From Stereocaulon alpinum (lineage: Eukaryota; Ascomycota; Lecanoromycetes; Lecanorales; Stereocaulaceae): 64,000 nt of DNA. Position 1 is the stretch's first letter. The number at the start of each line of letters is the position of its first letter. Shown here one piece after another: positions 10,470-20,395 of the stretch. Where the stretch lies: the NCBI GenBank assembly GCA_018257865.1, contig JAEUBA010000055.1, forward strand, positions 62,001 through 126,000. The letters run 5' to 3'. Under the pieces are notes generated by a model. It searched no databases and was not told where the DNA came from. It saw nothing but the letters and a program-made list of their open reading frames with translations. The position numbers and the translations under genes are program-made.

Positions 10470-11323
10470 CTAATGTACGTGAAAGGCGGAGATGAAAGTG
10501 GGTAGGGACAGCGAGAGTGTAGCGGCCATTGCAACCATTGCCTAGAGAACTACAACTACACTCAAGGCTGTATGCAGGTGCTTCTTACGATGAATCCAAA
10601 TGCCATGTAGCGGACTTGCAGGGTGTCCGAGAAGAGAACATATCTAGAAGTCTTGACCGCCTTGCCCTATTTATCATTCATATTGATGCTCTGAAACTTC
10701 GATATTGTATGGAGGGTAGAAAAAGTAATGACTATATGGCTGAACAAGCGATGAAACGTAGTTAAGCTGTCGTGAGGAATACCGAGGACGGAAATGAGGG
10801 GATTGTTTCGTCCAGCCGTGAGCACTAATGGAATCATACTAGCGACTGCGAGCGTCCCCGACCGATGGCGTAGGTGCTTGGTCAAGATGATGATGGGACC
10901 GTCCCATTCGATGTTGTAAGCCCACAAGATCGTGCTCGTAGTAACGATCGCTGCTAGGAGGAGACGCTGGAAAGCGGGTGGGCTGTTGGCCTAACAGGAG
11001 TCGACCTAGCGGCATTTTGTTGCTGCGACGCAGGTTGAATAGTGGTGCATATGTGAGATGCTGCTTGGTAAATGCGCAAGTCCGGTGAGGGCTCCTGAAA
11101 AAGCGCTGCGAATCATCGTTGAGGCACGTTAGAAGTCGGATGTACCGGGCAGTATCGATGGCAGCTCGGTAAACAAGGCAGCTGGCCGCAATGCCGTCGA
11201 GCATGATGGACATGTAGTATGAGTACAACGTGTTGTCGACCTAGATTGCGAGGACACCGCCGCTACAACTTGGGCGCGCATCGTGGTAAATACACGCGAA
11301 CTCAGTTGCAGCTTGCAAGTCAC
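10470..11323 (-). pseudogene. Decayed ferric reductase transmembrane domain
   Basis: Minus-strand translation shows the N-terminal membrane domain of a fungal FRE-type ferric/cupric reductase. Recognisable pieces are a first helix region, then RYIRLLTCLNDDSQRFF, KQHLTYAPLFNLRR and QQPTRF. After a frame change near 10965-10976 comes FQRLLLAAIVTTSTILWAYNIEWDG, followed by TAGRNNPLISVLGIP and FHRLFSHIVITFSTLHTI, whose paired histidines are haem-ligand candidates. An in-frame TAG stands at 10667-10669, then LQVRYMAFGFI, a GTAAG...CTAG intron and AMVAMAATLSL, ending at a TAG at 10470-10472. No FAD- or NADPH-binding half was found downstream. One extra T in the ORF and the internal stop mark it as broken. 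Functional relatives reduce extracellular iron at the plasma membrane. The limits given are approximate. Confidence 0.78.
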
Positions 11324-12295
11324 TGTCGTGGCAAGAACACTCCGCTTGACTATACGCAGTCGTCATTACGCAATCAAGGGGAGGACAAGGTACAGGAAGT
11401 AGAGTCATTCACATGGCGGAGGAACTTTATTGTTGAGCCAGCAACGAGTAACGAACCAAGGTGAAGTGCCTGGACATACGGCACTGTTGGGATTCATGGA
11501 CGATCATCGGCCAAAAATTTGAATTGTATGCATTCGTGGACAGGCTCGAGTTCATCAATGACCGACAGCGAAGAAATACGAAGCTTTGCAGGGGTGTAGG
11601 TGGCACTCGTGGGAAGCTGGAAATGCAAGGGCCTAGCCTAATTGAAAATCAATGAATGTCTTATGGGCTCATTTGACAGGTATATATACGGCGCAGTGAA
11701 ACGCAGGCTAGCAAGGAACGGTGCTCAGGAATGGAAGCAGTCTCGGGCGAGAATACAGCCTGCATCACAGTATAGATGGATTGTAAAGAAGGCGAGCTTT
11801 GCAGATCAGGCTGTCACACCTCGACGCAACGAGGACGACTCGGCAGTCTTGACCCCGTGTTGCCCCCATGGTCGACCAACGGCCTATCGTGGGCGTAAAA
11901 ATTCGAGATTGCTCCCTTTAAAAAACCGCACAATGCACCAACCGTTCAAGGGTTGTGGATTTGAGGTCCAATGTGCAAGCTCCCGCGGTCCTGGACCTAG
12001 CCTGACGCCAATTGCTCCTAGGACATCACATCCGCAGGTATGTCTTATCTGAGACGTGGACCTGTAATTTGAAGCTCCAAAGTTTCCCGGGAAATACGCT
12101 GCTTATCTACGTCAGCATGAGCCAGGCATGCTGGACCATACTCAGGCCCGCAGATTGCTGCTATAAAACCTTCAGAAACCCAGTAGCGGCATAAGACATG
12201 CGATTCAAATTCACATTGTCGTCTGTGCATGACAAATTTGCATCATTTTATACATCTGATACACTTTTCAACGACACGTGGTATGTGAATCATAT
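11324..12295. other. Intergenic
   Basis: Nearly 1 kb between the ferric reductase remnant and the 3' end of the 913-residue gene. The plus-strand ORFs at 11219-12548 are not protein-like (mixed composition, no domain). I see no gene. Confidence 0.45.
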
Positions 12296-15037
12296 CTATA
12301 GGAAACCCAGTTCATCTTCCAAATCTAAGGCGTCGATCTCAGGTCGAGATACTGGCACCCTAGGAACTGAGTATTTCGCCGAGCGTCTAGATGTTCTGGA
12401 AGCCTCTACTCCCTGGCTCACACCCGCATACATCTTCCTCTTGACGCCGCATCGCTTGTCTGGCAATTCTTGTAGAGCAGAGAGAGTCGACGACTGTTCC
12501 TGCGATGAATCTGGCGTTGACAACTCATCCACGTCGTCGTCTAGGTAGATATTCCGAAACGGTCTCGAATCAGATCTAGCCCTCCGAGGATGTTGGTAAG
12601 CTGTGGCAAGACGTAGCTCGTCCAGCGCATTCTCATCACTACAACTGCCGAATTCAGCATTTACGTGAATGTCAAATGCTTTCATATAGGCGTTAGTGGG
12701 TTGGCTTTCCGCTCTGGTTGGCTTCTTGTTCATGGCGCACGGCGTCAACTCGCACAAAAGAGCAAGTGATTGCTTGAGACACGCTATCGGAGTTTCAGCT
12801 GTTTCCTCGTCTCGGCCACCCGCTTCAATATCGCTTGGCTTTTGCAATACCAAAGCTGGAGTCTTTGCAATCCATTCACAGATACCCTCCTCCCATCGAT
12901 ACCCTTTTCTGCTTTGAATGGTGCTACGAGCTGGTGTCTTCTCGAACGTGAGCTTGCTTGGTCCTTCGCTCTCCCCGTTGATAGCCAATTCGACATCCAG
13001 CGCCCAGTTGAGATGATCTGGTTGGCTAGTGTCTTCGGAGAACTCAAATGCAGCCGCAAGAGCGATTTTGCCCCAGAGCCCTGTGGTAGCTTTTTCTTGG
13101 ATTTGTGATGAAGAGAGTGCCGTTAGATCATTCACCATAGCTTTGATGAAGTCAAAGGCGTCAACGGACCTTGCTTTAGCGCAGCATCGTGCGATAGCAC
13201 AGAGGAAAACCCCAGCGTTGCCCAAAGATTCACTGCTAGTCGGAAGTCCGGTGAGAGAAGCGAGACTTGAAACATCGTCTGGATGAAGATTTTGAGTAGG
13301 TTTCTTGCATGCCACTGTCGATATTCCCGCCGCCAACAGAGGCAGACGTAGCCGTTCTAAGTATAGAAGCGAGACGTGCTTGGAGTCTGTGTTGTAGGAA
13401 GCCATTTCAAGAGCTTGTTGCACTTCTAGTCCTATATCGTGCAGTATCGGGACGCCTATTCGTTGGGGATCATCCAAGCTTTGTGCGGACTCTGAGTTTC
13501 TGAAAAGGCCAATGGTAGAGAAGACCGTCAGAACATTGAAGATCGTGTCGTACAGGCTGTCGCTAACATCCTCATGTAGCGAGTTCCCAGCATGTGGAAG
13601 GTCCAGATGCATATCAGCAGAATTGGCGGCTTGGCTCGAAGTGGCAGACCTCAATGCAGGGCGACGAAAGGCTTTCCGGAGACGCATTCGTATGTCATGG
13701 ACATCAGGAAATGGTGATTTCCCAGCCTTGTTATACCATCTAGACAAGATCGCTTGGATCAGGACAGTGGCGGATAGGGCATGCTCATCGCCTCGTGTAA
13801 TTGAGTGAATCATCCTATTCCAATGTGGTATCATGGCCATGCTCGACATCCAATCAAATGGCAAGATGCCGCTGTTCAGCATAGCGGCCGTCTGACGATA
13901 GACAAACCCCTGTCTCCCTGTATGAGATGCAAATTCCTCCACGCTATTGTAGATCGCCTGGGCCTCTCCTACAGATAGCGTGGCTTCTATCGAAGGCTGC
14001 TTGTCGGCTGGCGGATCTGTCGTTATTAGGCTTTCGAGAATACACTGCGCCTCGTCATAGGCTCCGACTGCCAAGCAAAGAGCTGATATGTGCCGGGCTT
14101 CTGCACGAGTGATTGCGCCTTCCTGAATTGCCTCACCGACCATACTTACTCCATGAGCTCTCACAACCTCTCTAAGCGGGTTCCAACCAGCGCCGGGCCG
14201 CGCGCCAAATTGCTCGAGGTCATTGTAAATTGCAGATGATATGTCGTTGTCATTCGTAGGATCGTCGATTCTCGACAACAGTTCTTCTTCATCGATGTAC
14301 GCAGGAACTTGTGTCAAACAAGTCGAAAACAGCGAGCGGCAACCGTTCCTGGAAGGTGATCCGTCTGAGGTAGCCTTCAACAATGCCACTAACCCTTTAC
14401 AAATACCATCGACCAGTTTCAATTCCTCGGATGCAGTACGTCTAGCAACTCCCGAAAGAGTCTTGCGCTCAGTTTTCTGCAGCAGGTATGGGTTGCTCTC
14501 CGGTAGAGCTGATAGTGTTGCGTTCACTTCACAGGTGGAGAATGCGAAGTCGCGAGGCAGGCCGATCTCCGTTTCCCTTGGCGCATGCGCGGTTCGAACA
14601 CGGCCTTGGTTATGGTTCTTGCCTCCATTGAATTGGTTCCTTATTTTTGAGGAATATGTACGCTTGATCTTTTTCAATGGTCTTGGGCTAGATATCCACT
14701 CATTACCCCAGTGAGGCGTTGTCGTTTCCACTGAATTCGCCAAGTATGATGGACATCTGCCGTACTCGTCCGCTGAACCCATCTGAATCTCGAACGCCCT
14801 GTATCCATTATATCGGCAAACCTCCTCTGGTGTATCATCTTGTCCCTGCCGGGTCTGTCTTGCCTTTCGAAGGGCAGCAATCTTGGAGGATATGGGGCGA
14901 AGAAGCCGATTGCAACGAGCAGAGGTCCATGGAGCTGTTGATCCAGAGGCTCGTACCTCAGAGGGTTGATGGCGGTGTCGGCGGCGAGCAGGGTCTAATT
15001 CATCTTCTGAGTTTCGTTCCCATATAGGTTCGACCAT
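12296..15037 (-). CDS. Large conserved-looking protein of unknown function (913 aa)
   Basis: One uninterrupted 913-codon frame, which is strong evidence of coding in a genome where most genes have introns. I do not recognise the family. Residues 1-130 are basic and disordered, with PLKKIKRTYSSK resembling a nuclear localisation signal. From about 195 to 690 the sequence is largely helical with alternating Leu/Ala patterns (for example SALCLAVGAYDEAQCILESL and YNSVEEFASHTG), suggesting a repeat solenoid of TPR-like or HEAT-like type. The C-terminal 100 residues are disordered with an acidic DDDVDELSTPDSSQEQ stretch and a second basic patch (GVKRKMY). A nuclear scaffold or chromatin-linked role is only a guess from the basic patches and solenoid look. 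It ends EDELGFL. Confidence 0.8.
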   Translation of the reverse strand: MVEPIWERNSEDELDPARRRHRHQPSEVRASGSTAPWTSARCNRLLRPISSKIAALRKARQTRQGQDDTPEEVCRYNGYRAFEIQMGSADEYGRCPSYLANSVETTTPHWGNEWISSPRPLKKIKRTYSSKIRNQFNGGKNHNQGRVRTAHAPRETEIGLPRDFAFSTCEVNATLSALPESNPYLLQKTERKTLSGVARRTASEELKLVDGICKGLVALLKATSDGSPSRNGCRSLFSTCLTQVPAYIDEEELLSRIDDPTNDNDISSAIYNDLEQFGARPGAGWNPLREVVRAHGVSMVGEAIQEGAITRAEARHISALCLAVGAYDEAQCILESLITTDPPADKQPSIEATLSVGEAQAIYNSVEEFASHTGRQGFVYRQTAAMLNSGILPFDWMSSMAMIPHWNRMIHSITRGDEHALSATVLIQAILSRWYNKAGKSPFPDVHDIRMRLRKAFRRPALRSATSSQAANSADMHLDLPHAGNSLHEDVSDSLYDTIFNVLTVFSTIGLFRNSESAQSLDDPQRIGVPILHDIGLEVQQALEMASYNTDSKHVSLLYLERLRLPLLAAGISTVACKKPTQNLHPDDVSSLASLTGLPTSSESLGNAGVFLCAIARCCAKARSVDAFDFIKAMVNDLTALSSSQIQEKATTGLWGKIALAAAFEFSEDTSQPDHLNWALDVELAINGESEGPSKLTFEKTPARSTIQSRKGYRWEEGICEWIAKTPALVLQKPSDIEAGGRDEETAETPIACLKQSLALLCELTPCAMNKKPTRAESQPTNAYMKAFDIHVNAEFGSCSDENALDELRLATAYQHPRRARSDSRPFRNIYLDDDVDELSTPDSSQEQSSTLSALQELPDKRCGVKRKMYAGVSQGVEASRTSRRSAKYSVPRVPVSRPEIDALDLEDELGFL

Positions 15038-16393
15038 GTCCTACTCTTACAAGTGGTCTCACGAGGACTAGGCTAGGCGAGTGAGTGGAGCAAAAGCAAT
15101 GCAATGCAAATTATGTACACTAGGTATGCAGAGAGCAAGAGAAGATGCTGAAGCTATGCTGCAAAGGTACAATCGGGTACTTGTTGTTCATTGTTTTAGA
15201 ATAGAGTCAACAGATAAACAATGCGCCGGCGTTCGGCGTAGGTTTTCTCCGATAGCCCCTGATTGGCATTGCCATTGCCAAGCAACGTCATCTCACGTGC
15301 AGCAAGGGAACTGCAAGGCACTGAGGAATGCAGCCTACTATTGAAAGTAGTATCTGGTAGTCTTATGAGAAGCGCCTTCGCTCCTTTTCGCCTTCTCAAG
15401 ACATGCCCTGTGAGTATCATATGTAACGATCTATGTGCGGAACATCATCTTGAAAGCGTCTCATTATCGCAACAAACCAAGCTATCCTGTAAGCTTGGTC
15501 AGCAAGGTTCGACACAATGCCAGCAAACAAGACCTTGAAGGTCCTCAGAAGGTGGCATCGTCGTTTCAACCTTCACTGTACACGTCCAGCGCCCAGCTCG
15601 CAGCACATCTGGTACCAAGGTCATGATGAGAAGTATGCAAGTCGACCAGCGGACACCCAGCTTTACAGCCAGTGGGTATTGTTAGCGTTCGGGTTGACCA
15701 ATGGACAAGTGGTCCAGTATCATTGCCAATTGAAGTCATAAGTATCCAGCTCAATACGTCCATAACAGTACACTTCCGAGCTCGGATGACAACGGAAATG
15801 CCCGGTCTTTCCACAAGGATAGCACCAGTGCTTGGTCATTCATATGCTTTGCAGAATGGAGACTCTTTGGGATCCATGGTGAAATATGATAGCTACTTTG
15901 AGGTAGCCAACGCGCTACAGGTAAGTCCCGTTGCTATAATCAGCATACATCATGCAGACTTTCGAATGCTTCAGGGGTTTTACTTGGCCCCAAAGGATAC
16001 AACCCCTGAGTGGTCACCGCCCCAGGAATTACCGCTCTAGTCTGCTCCAAGCTGCTTGGGCTCCCCATAGGAGTCCGCTTAGGGCTTGTGACGCCCCAGA
16101 GCCTGACAATTTCGAGGATGAAGCCTTCCATTCTTAGTATAACTCCATTGGTCCCGGCTGCACGCCCATACTTACCAGGGCAAATTCATACCCTCTCAGT
16201 TGTCCCCAAGTCAGCGCACTTAGAGCATCGAGCTGCTAAAATTGGACACGTTGCTATTGGCTTGAGAAGGGCACAGAGGGCTGCCTGAATCTCGTGGCCG
16301 AGCAGAATCGTCCTGGCTCTTATACGCCCGCTCGAAGCTCGAGGAGGGATCACATCAGACATACATCACTCACGGAGTGCACACGAAGCAACA
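15038..16393. other. Long intergenic region, possibly with decayed coding sequence
   Basis: About 1.36 kb between the 913-residue gene (minus) and the broken glycosyltransferase (plus). Several short frames on both strands look faintly protein-like, including a plus-strand GT...AG pair around 15921-15956 and Cys-rich minus-strand fragments near 15790-15835 and 16215-16260. None joins into a convincing gene. It may hold a degraded gene; I cannot name one. Confidence 0.35.
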
Positions 16394-17347
16394 ATGGTTC
16401 AAGCCTCACGTCGAACGTATATCATATACTCTATCTTGGGTGCCGCCATTGCACTCTTCCTCGTCCTCGCATACATTCAACCGGGGCGCCTTTCTCTCCA
16501 GTTCCATCCTAAGTTGCCGCTGGGCTTGTTCAAAGAGAAGGAGAAGGCACCATGGCTGATTGCAACAATGTCGGCCTCGTGGTCTCAGCAGCGACGAAAT
16601 ATAATCCGATCTACATGGCAGCACACATTCCGCAACTTAGGCCACTTTGACACAGTATTTGTGATAGCGCTAGCAAAGGATCACGATCTGTGGGAGCCAC
16701 TCATTCGTTAGGAGAATGCAACATGGGGAGACCTGGTCTTGTTGGATCATCTCGAAGAGAATAGGGATATTGCGAATACCATAAAGCCTATAGAATTCTA
16801 CAAGCATCTTGTCCATAAGCATGAAGCAGAAGGAGGAGAGCCGAGGAAATACATATCTAAGATCGACGACGACTCTTAAATCGATGCCACTACCTTCTAC
16901 AATGAGTTCCTGCTGCCACGGCTAAACTGTAATGACACGATCATCGCCAGGTATCTTGGTTGGGCGGAAATGACGAAGGAGGATGTAGACTTCCCATGTC
17001 CTGGCGGGCAATTTCACACCATGAGTTGGGATATCGTTGAGACCTTGGCACGACTACACACCGAAAATCCTATTCAAGGCCTTATGGAAGACGGTATGTT
17101 GGGGAAACTCTTATATGAGGGGAACCATCCGTGGGAGCTGGTGCGGTTGAATGATTCAAAGGCTTTTGATATCAATGAAGAAACTTTTCATGGACAAGGC
17201 ATGCCCCCAGAGAAACCGGATCTGGGACCGGTGGAGGAGATGACGATGGCTGTGAATCCGCATAAGATGAAGAAGGACGAATCTTACTTGAGAGTTGCAG
17301 CACTGTTTGATGAGCATGGATTTAAGAATAGCAATGCTAGTGGGTGA
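16394..17347 (+). pseudogene. GT31-like (beta-1,3-galactosyltransferase type) glycosyltransferase with two in-frame stops
   Basis: A single reading frame of 317 codons is interrupted only by TAG at 16709-16711 and TAA at 16877-16879; all three segments stay in one frame. It starts with a short cytoplasmic tail and one membrane helix (IIYSILGAAIALFLVLAYI), as in Golgi type II enzymes. The catalytic part shows SASWSQQRRNIIRSTW, a KIDDDS metal-binding DxD-type motif directly before the second stop, GGQFHTMSW and GLMEDGMLGKLLY, matching the GT31 galactosyltransferase layout. Neither stop can be removed by a plausible intron. CAG to TAG and TGG to TAA would be explained by C-to-T and G-to-A changes. 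Interpretations are a young pseudogene, readthrough or assembly error. The active relative would transfer a sugar onto glycoproteins or glycolipids in the Golgi. Confidence 0.8.
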
Positions 17348-17428
17348 ATGAATGAGTATTGGTCGGTCTCCCTCGCTTCTGAATATCAAGAAATCACTCG
17401 CATGCTACTCCATCGCTCCTCCTTTCCA

Positions 17429-17695
17429 TCACTTGTTTGGGCGTATGGTCCCGCATGACGGGCATTTCTCGCCGCGTTGGAGGTTTGGATGGCCGCAGTT
17501 GCCGCAGCTGGCCATGTGGGTCTTCCTAAGAAGTGCTGAGATGAACTTGTGGACGTGCATTTTTGGGTCGATGTTGAGTAGGATGGTGTAGTCGTTGGTG
17601 GGTTTGGAGTTTGGGATTTGGAGTCTGAGCTGGTTGCTGAGCGTGCTATGGTCAATCTCAGCTCTGAACGAATGCTGATGGGGTTGTTCTGTCAA
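17429..17695 (-). CDS. Small zinc-ribbon protein, hypothetical
   Basis: An 88-codon frame ends in a four-cysteine C-terminal ribbon: C64-x2-C67-x10-C78-x2-C81 (SCGNCGH ... KCPSCG), followed by a basic tail. The first 60 residues are hydrophilic with no signal peptide or membrane segment. The precise spacing of two CxxC knuckles argues for a real metal-binding protein, but the ORF is short and I do not recognise a family. It converges on the broken glycosyltransferase gene and is divergent from the APH-fold kinase. Frames overlapping it on both strands appear to be shadows. Confidence 0.45.
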   Translation of the reverse strand: MTEQPHQHSFRAEIDHSTLSNQLRLQIPNSKPTNDYTILLNIDPKMHVHKFISALLRKTHMASCGNCGHPNLQRGEKCPSCGTIRPNK

Positions 17696-18160
17696 GGCTT
17701 TGTTGAGTTGTGACTTGGATGAGGTAGAGAAAAGAACAGAAACAGATCTCGTCTTTTATAAATGAGCCGATGGTGGCACGAATAGAAGCCGTGAGTCACC
17801 CAGGTAATACTCTACTCAGTGCAAGATGGTACAGTTTCAGCTCTTCCTCAACGAATGAATAACGATACCAGCGCTCAAACCATTGGATCCCCGACGTTGT
17901 ACTACGCTCGACCGAGCAAATGATCGTACTCGCCACGCTACACAAAAGCTTCAGAGTCATCAGATACAGCTCTATTTTCAGTCAGTATGACAGCATGTGG
18001 TGCAACCGACACTTGTTCGACAACATCGGAGAAACGCGCGTCTAAATGTTTTCGCGATATTCGTTACCATATTTAAGCAGCAGCCGTACTTCTACCTCTC
18101 TCTACTTCCCGATCCATACCTTCACAACTTCTACAAGTCTAAAGTCACAATCCTGCCACA
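17696..18160. promoter_or_regulatory. Upstream region of APH-fold kinase gene and zinc-ribbon ORF
   Basis: Divergent spacer of 465 bases. It has a TTTATAA element near 17755 (readable on either strand) and a C/T-rich leader at about 18075-18160 just before the kinase ATG. TATA function is inferred from position only. Confidence 0.4.
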
Positions 18161-19521
18161 ATGACAGCACAAGCAAACTTTTCAGGCTACAACTGGAACG
18201 GGTACCCTGTCTACGGGGAAGGGGAAGACTGGCACGACGAAAACAAATCGTTCTATCACAGCATCCAATGGGATGCTCTATGCCGACATGCAACTAAGCT
18301 TCGCGACGGGGAGAATTGCCAACTCGATCCACAGTTTACCATGGGAGGACGCCACATGATTCGTATCATCAACTTCGAAGGCGGCTCACGCTGGATCGCC
18401 AGACTTCGAATGCCGGGAGAAGATGAGCATGGTCCAAAAAGTCTGCTACTTCAGAGAGAAATTGATTGCATGGAGTTGATCAGAGAGCGTACCAGTGTTC
18501 CCTTGCCAAAAGTCTTTGACTTTGATGTGAACGTGGAGAACGAAATTGGAGCGCCTTTCATGTTGATGGAGTGCTTGGATGGCAACTGTGGTTCTGACGT
18601 GAAGGAAGACAGATCCGTTCCGGAAGACCACAAGGCCAAGTTCTACGCGGAGATGGCTAGAATCCAGGTGACATTATCATTCCTTTACTTGCTGGTTCAA
18701 CAATGTTAATGTTCGACTAGACCGAGATCTCGTCGATCACATTGCCCAAGATTGGAGCTATCATCCGGCTCGCAGACGGAGGGTACGACATAGGGCCCCT
18801 GCCTCACCTTGGCGGGCCTTTCAGCACAGCGGCCGAATACTTGATGGCTTGGGCAAAATCACCGCAATTCCCCTTTTCGGACGACGAGATTGAAGAACAG
18901 TGCGCAGGCTCGTATATCAAGGAGAAGGTTGGGGACTACCGAGCCTACGCTAGACAAGTCATAGCTTCAATCAGGGATTTTCCTTCTAGGCTACAAGCGC
19001 TTGCCCCTAACATCGCAATCCGAAATCACGGTCCGTTTCCTCTTCTCCACCCCGACTTTGGCCATCAAAACATGGTTGTGGACGATGATTACAATGTTCT
19101 TGGAGTCATCGACTGGGAACACGCTTGCTCTGTGCCGTGGGAGATCATTCAATACCCTTTCACGTTCCAATTTACACCAGCCCCCATGAGGCCGTCTTGG
19201 TTCTATGACCAAAGCAAGATCGTGGCCGAGCGTAAGCAATACTTCGATATGGTACGGCAAGCGGAAGAAAATAGAGGATGGCCGCCAATGTTGTCCACTG
19301 TTTTAGGAGATCAAGCAGGACAGGACTTGGCCATGGCAATGAAGCTTTATGTGGATGATGGAACTAAAGGATTCTACAGCAAGATCTTCGACGCTCACCA
19401 TAAGCGTTGGGCCAAAAATCAAGATGAGCATACGGCTCTGGCTCCCAGTGGCGATGGAAGTGAGCAGGGCGAGGACACAGCGAAGCATCCGAGCTCTCTG
19501 TGGGGCATTCTTTCCGCATGA
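18161..19521 (+). CDS. APH-fold phosphotransferase (aminoglycoside phosphotransferase family)
   Basis: Two exons, 18161-18667 and 18721-19521, give 435 residues. The kinase-like fold is shown by WIARLRMPG (lysine-strand region with the usual basic residue replaced), EIDCMELIRERTSVPLPKVFDFD, FMLMECLDG (hinge), the catalytic loop HPDFGHQN (H279-N286, Asp281 as base) and IDWEHA (D300, metal-binding Asp of the DFG-equivalent). This is the classic layout of fungal APH/choline-kinase-like proteins, very expanded in filamentous ascomycetes and mostly uncharacterised. Substrates may be small molecules; antibiotic resistance should not be assumed. The 53-nt intron starts GTGACA and ends TCGACTAG. The tail after residue 400 is hydrophilic. 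Confidence 0.87.
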
Positions 19522-20395
19522 TGAGATCTAATTGGACTTTCTTCCACTTGTTTGCGGTTCATTTACCATGGATAGCATAGATTTCATGCAAATTCTCGCC
19601 TTTCCCGCAGCTTTTCCGAAGCTCATGTTTGACTTTTCAAGGCTTCGTTACTCTGTGCTCTATGCCGTCTCATCTACATCTTGAGTTGAATCCTCTTTAT
19701 TATCACCAGAATCAGAGCTGAGCACATGCACATCAACTCCCAAATCTGGCACCGATCGTGCCAACACTCTGGCACAACCCCAGCCTTCCTTGCACTCACA
19801 GGCGAATTCAAAGCCCCAAATCTCTAACTCCTAACTCAAACATCCCCTCGAAAGCCCCTTTCCTAAGTACCAACACTGCTATTTACGCAGTATCTGAGTT
19901 CTATAAACGTCGTTATTCGCTCTAATCACTTTACTAATAGCGTGTTTCTAGCTCTATCGTTCGCGATATAATCTATTTGGATGGATATTCTACCTATGAC
20001 TTTGCACGTACCTAGCTTCTCCGCACCCCAAATATCCATCTCCCCACTCTCCTCACCTATAAATTCACCATCTTCCAGGTCATTGTGAGTCACGAGGCTG
20101 TACTGTTCACCCTATCCCGCACCACACCACACCCAAAACCCCCAACAATCACCCACAAAACCAACCAACCCCCCCTCAAAACCCATCCCCTCAGCCCAAT
20201 ACCCAGCTCTCATCCTTCTCGTTCGGACCATGAATGTTTGCTCCCATCCCCATTCCCATCCCCTTCTCATTCTCGTACGCAAACAGGCATACAAACAATC
20301 CAAACAACAAAGATATCTTACATTAACATACACATCCCATCCCATTCCGCTCACATCTCGCATTCCCACTTCCATATCCATCTTCCACAGTAATC
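19522..20395. other. Intergenic with C/A-rich stretch before orphan gene
   Basis: About 870 bases. The part at 20100-20390 is strongly purine/pyrimidine-skewed (C and A rich on the plus strand, few G), producing long stopless frames on both strands that I treat as compositional artefacts. It probably is the promoter and leader of the next gene. Confidence 0.45.

Noticed and set aside
11642..12052. Plus-strand 136-codon ORF
   Set aside because: No protein-like character and no neighbours in frame.
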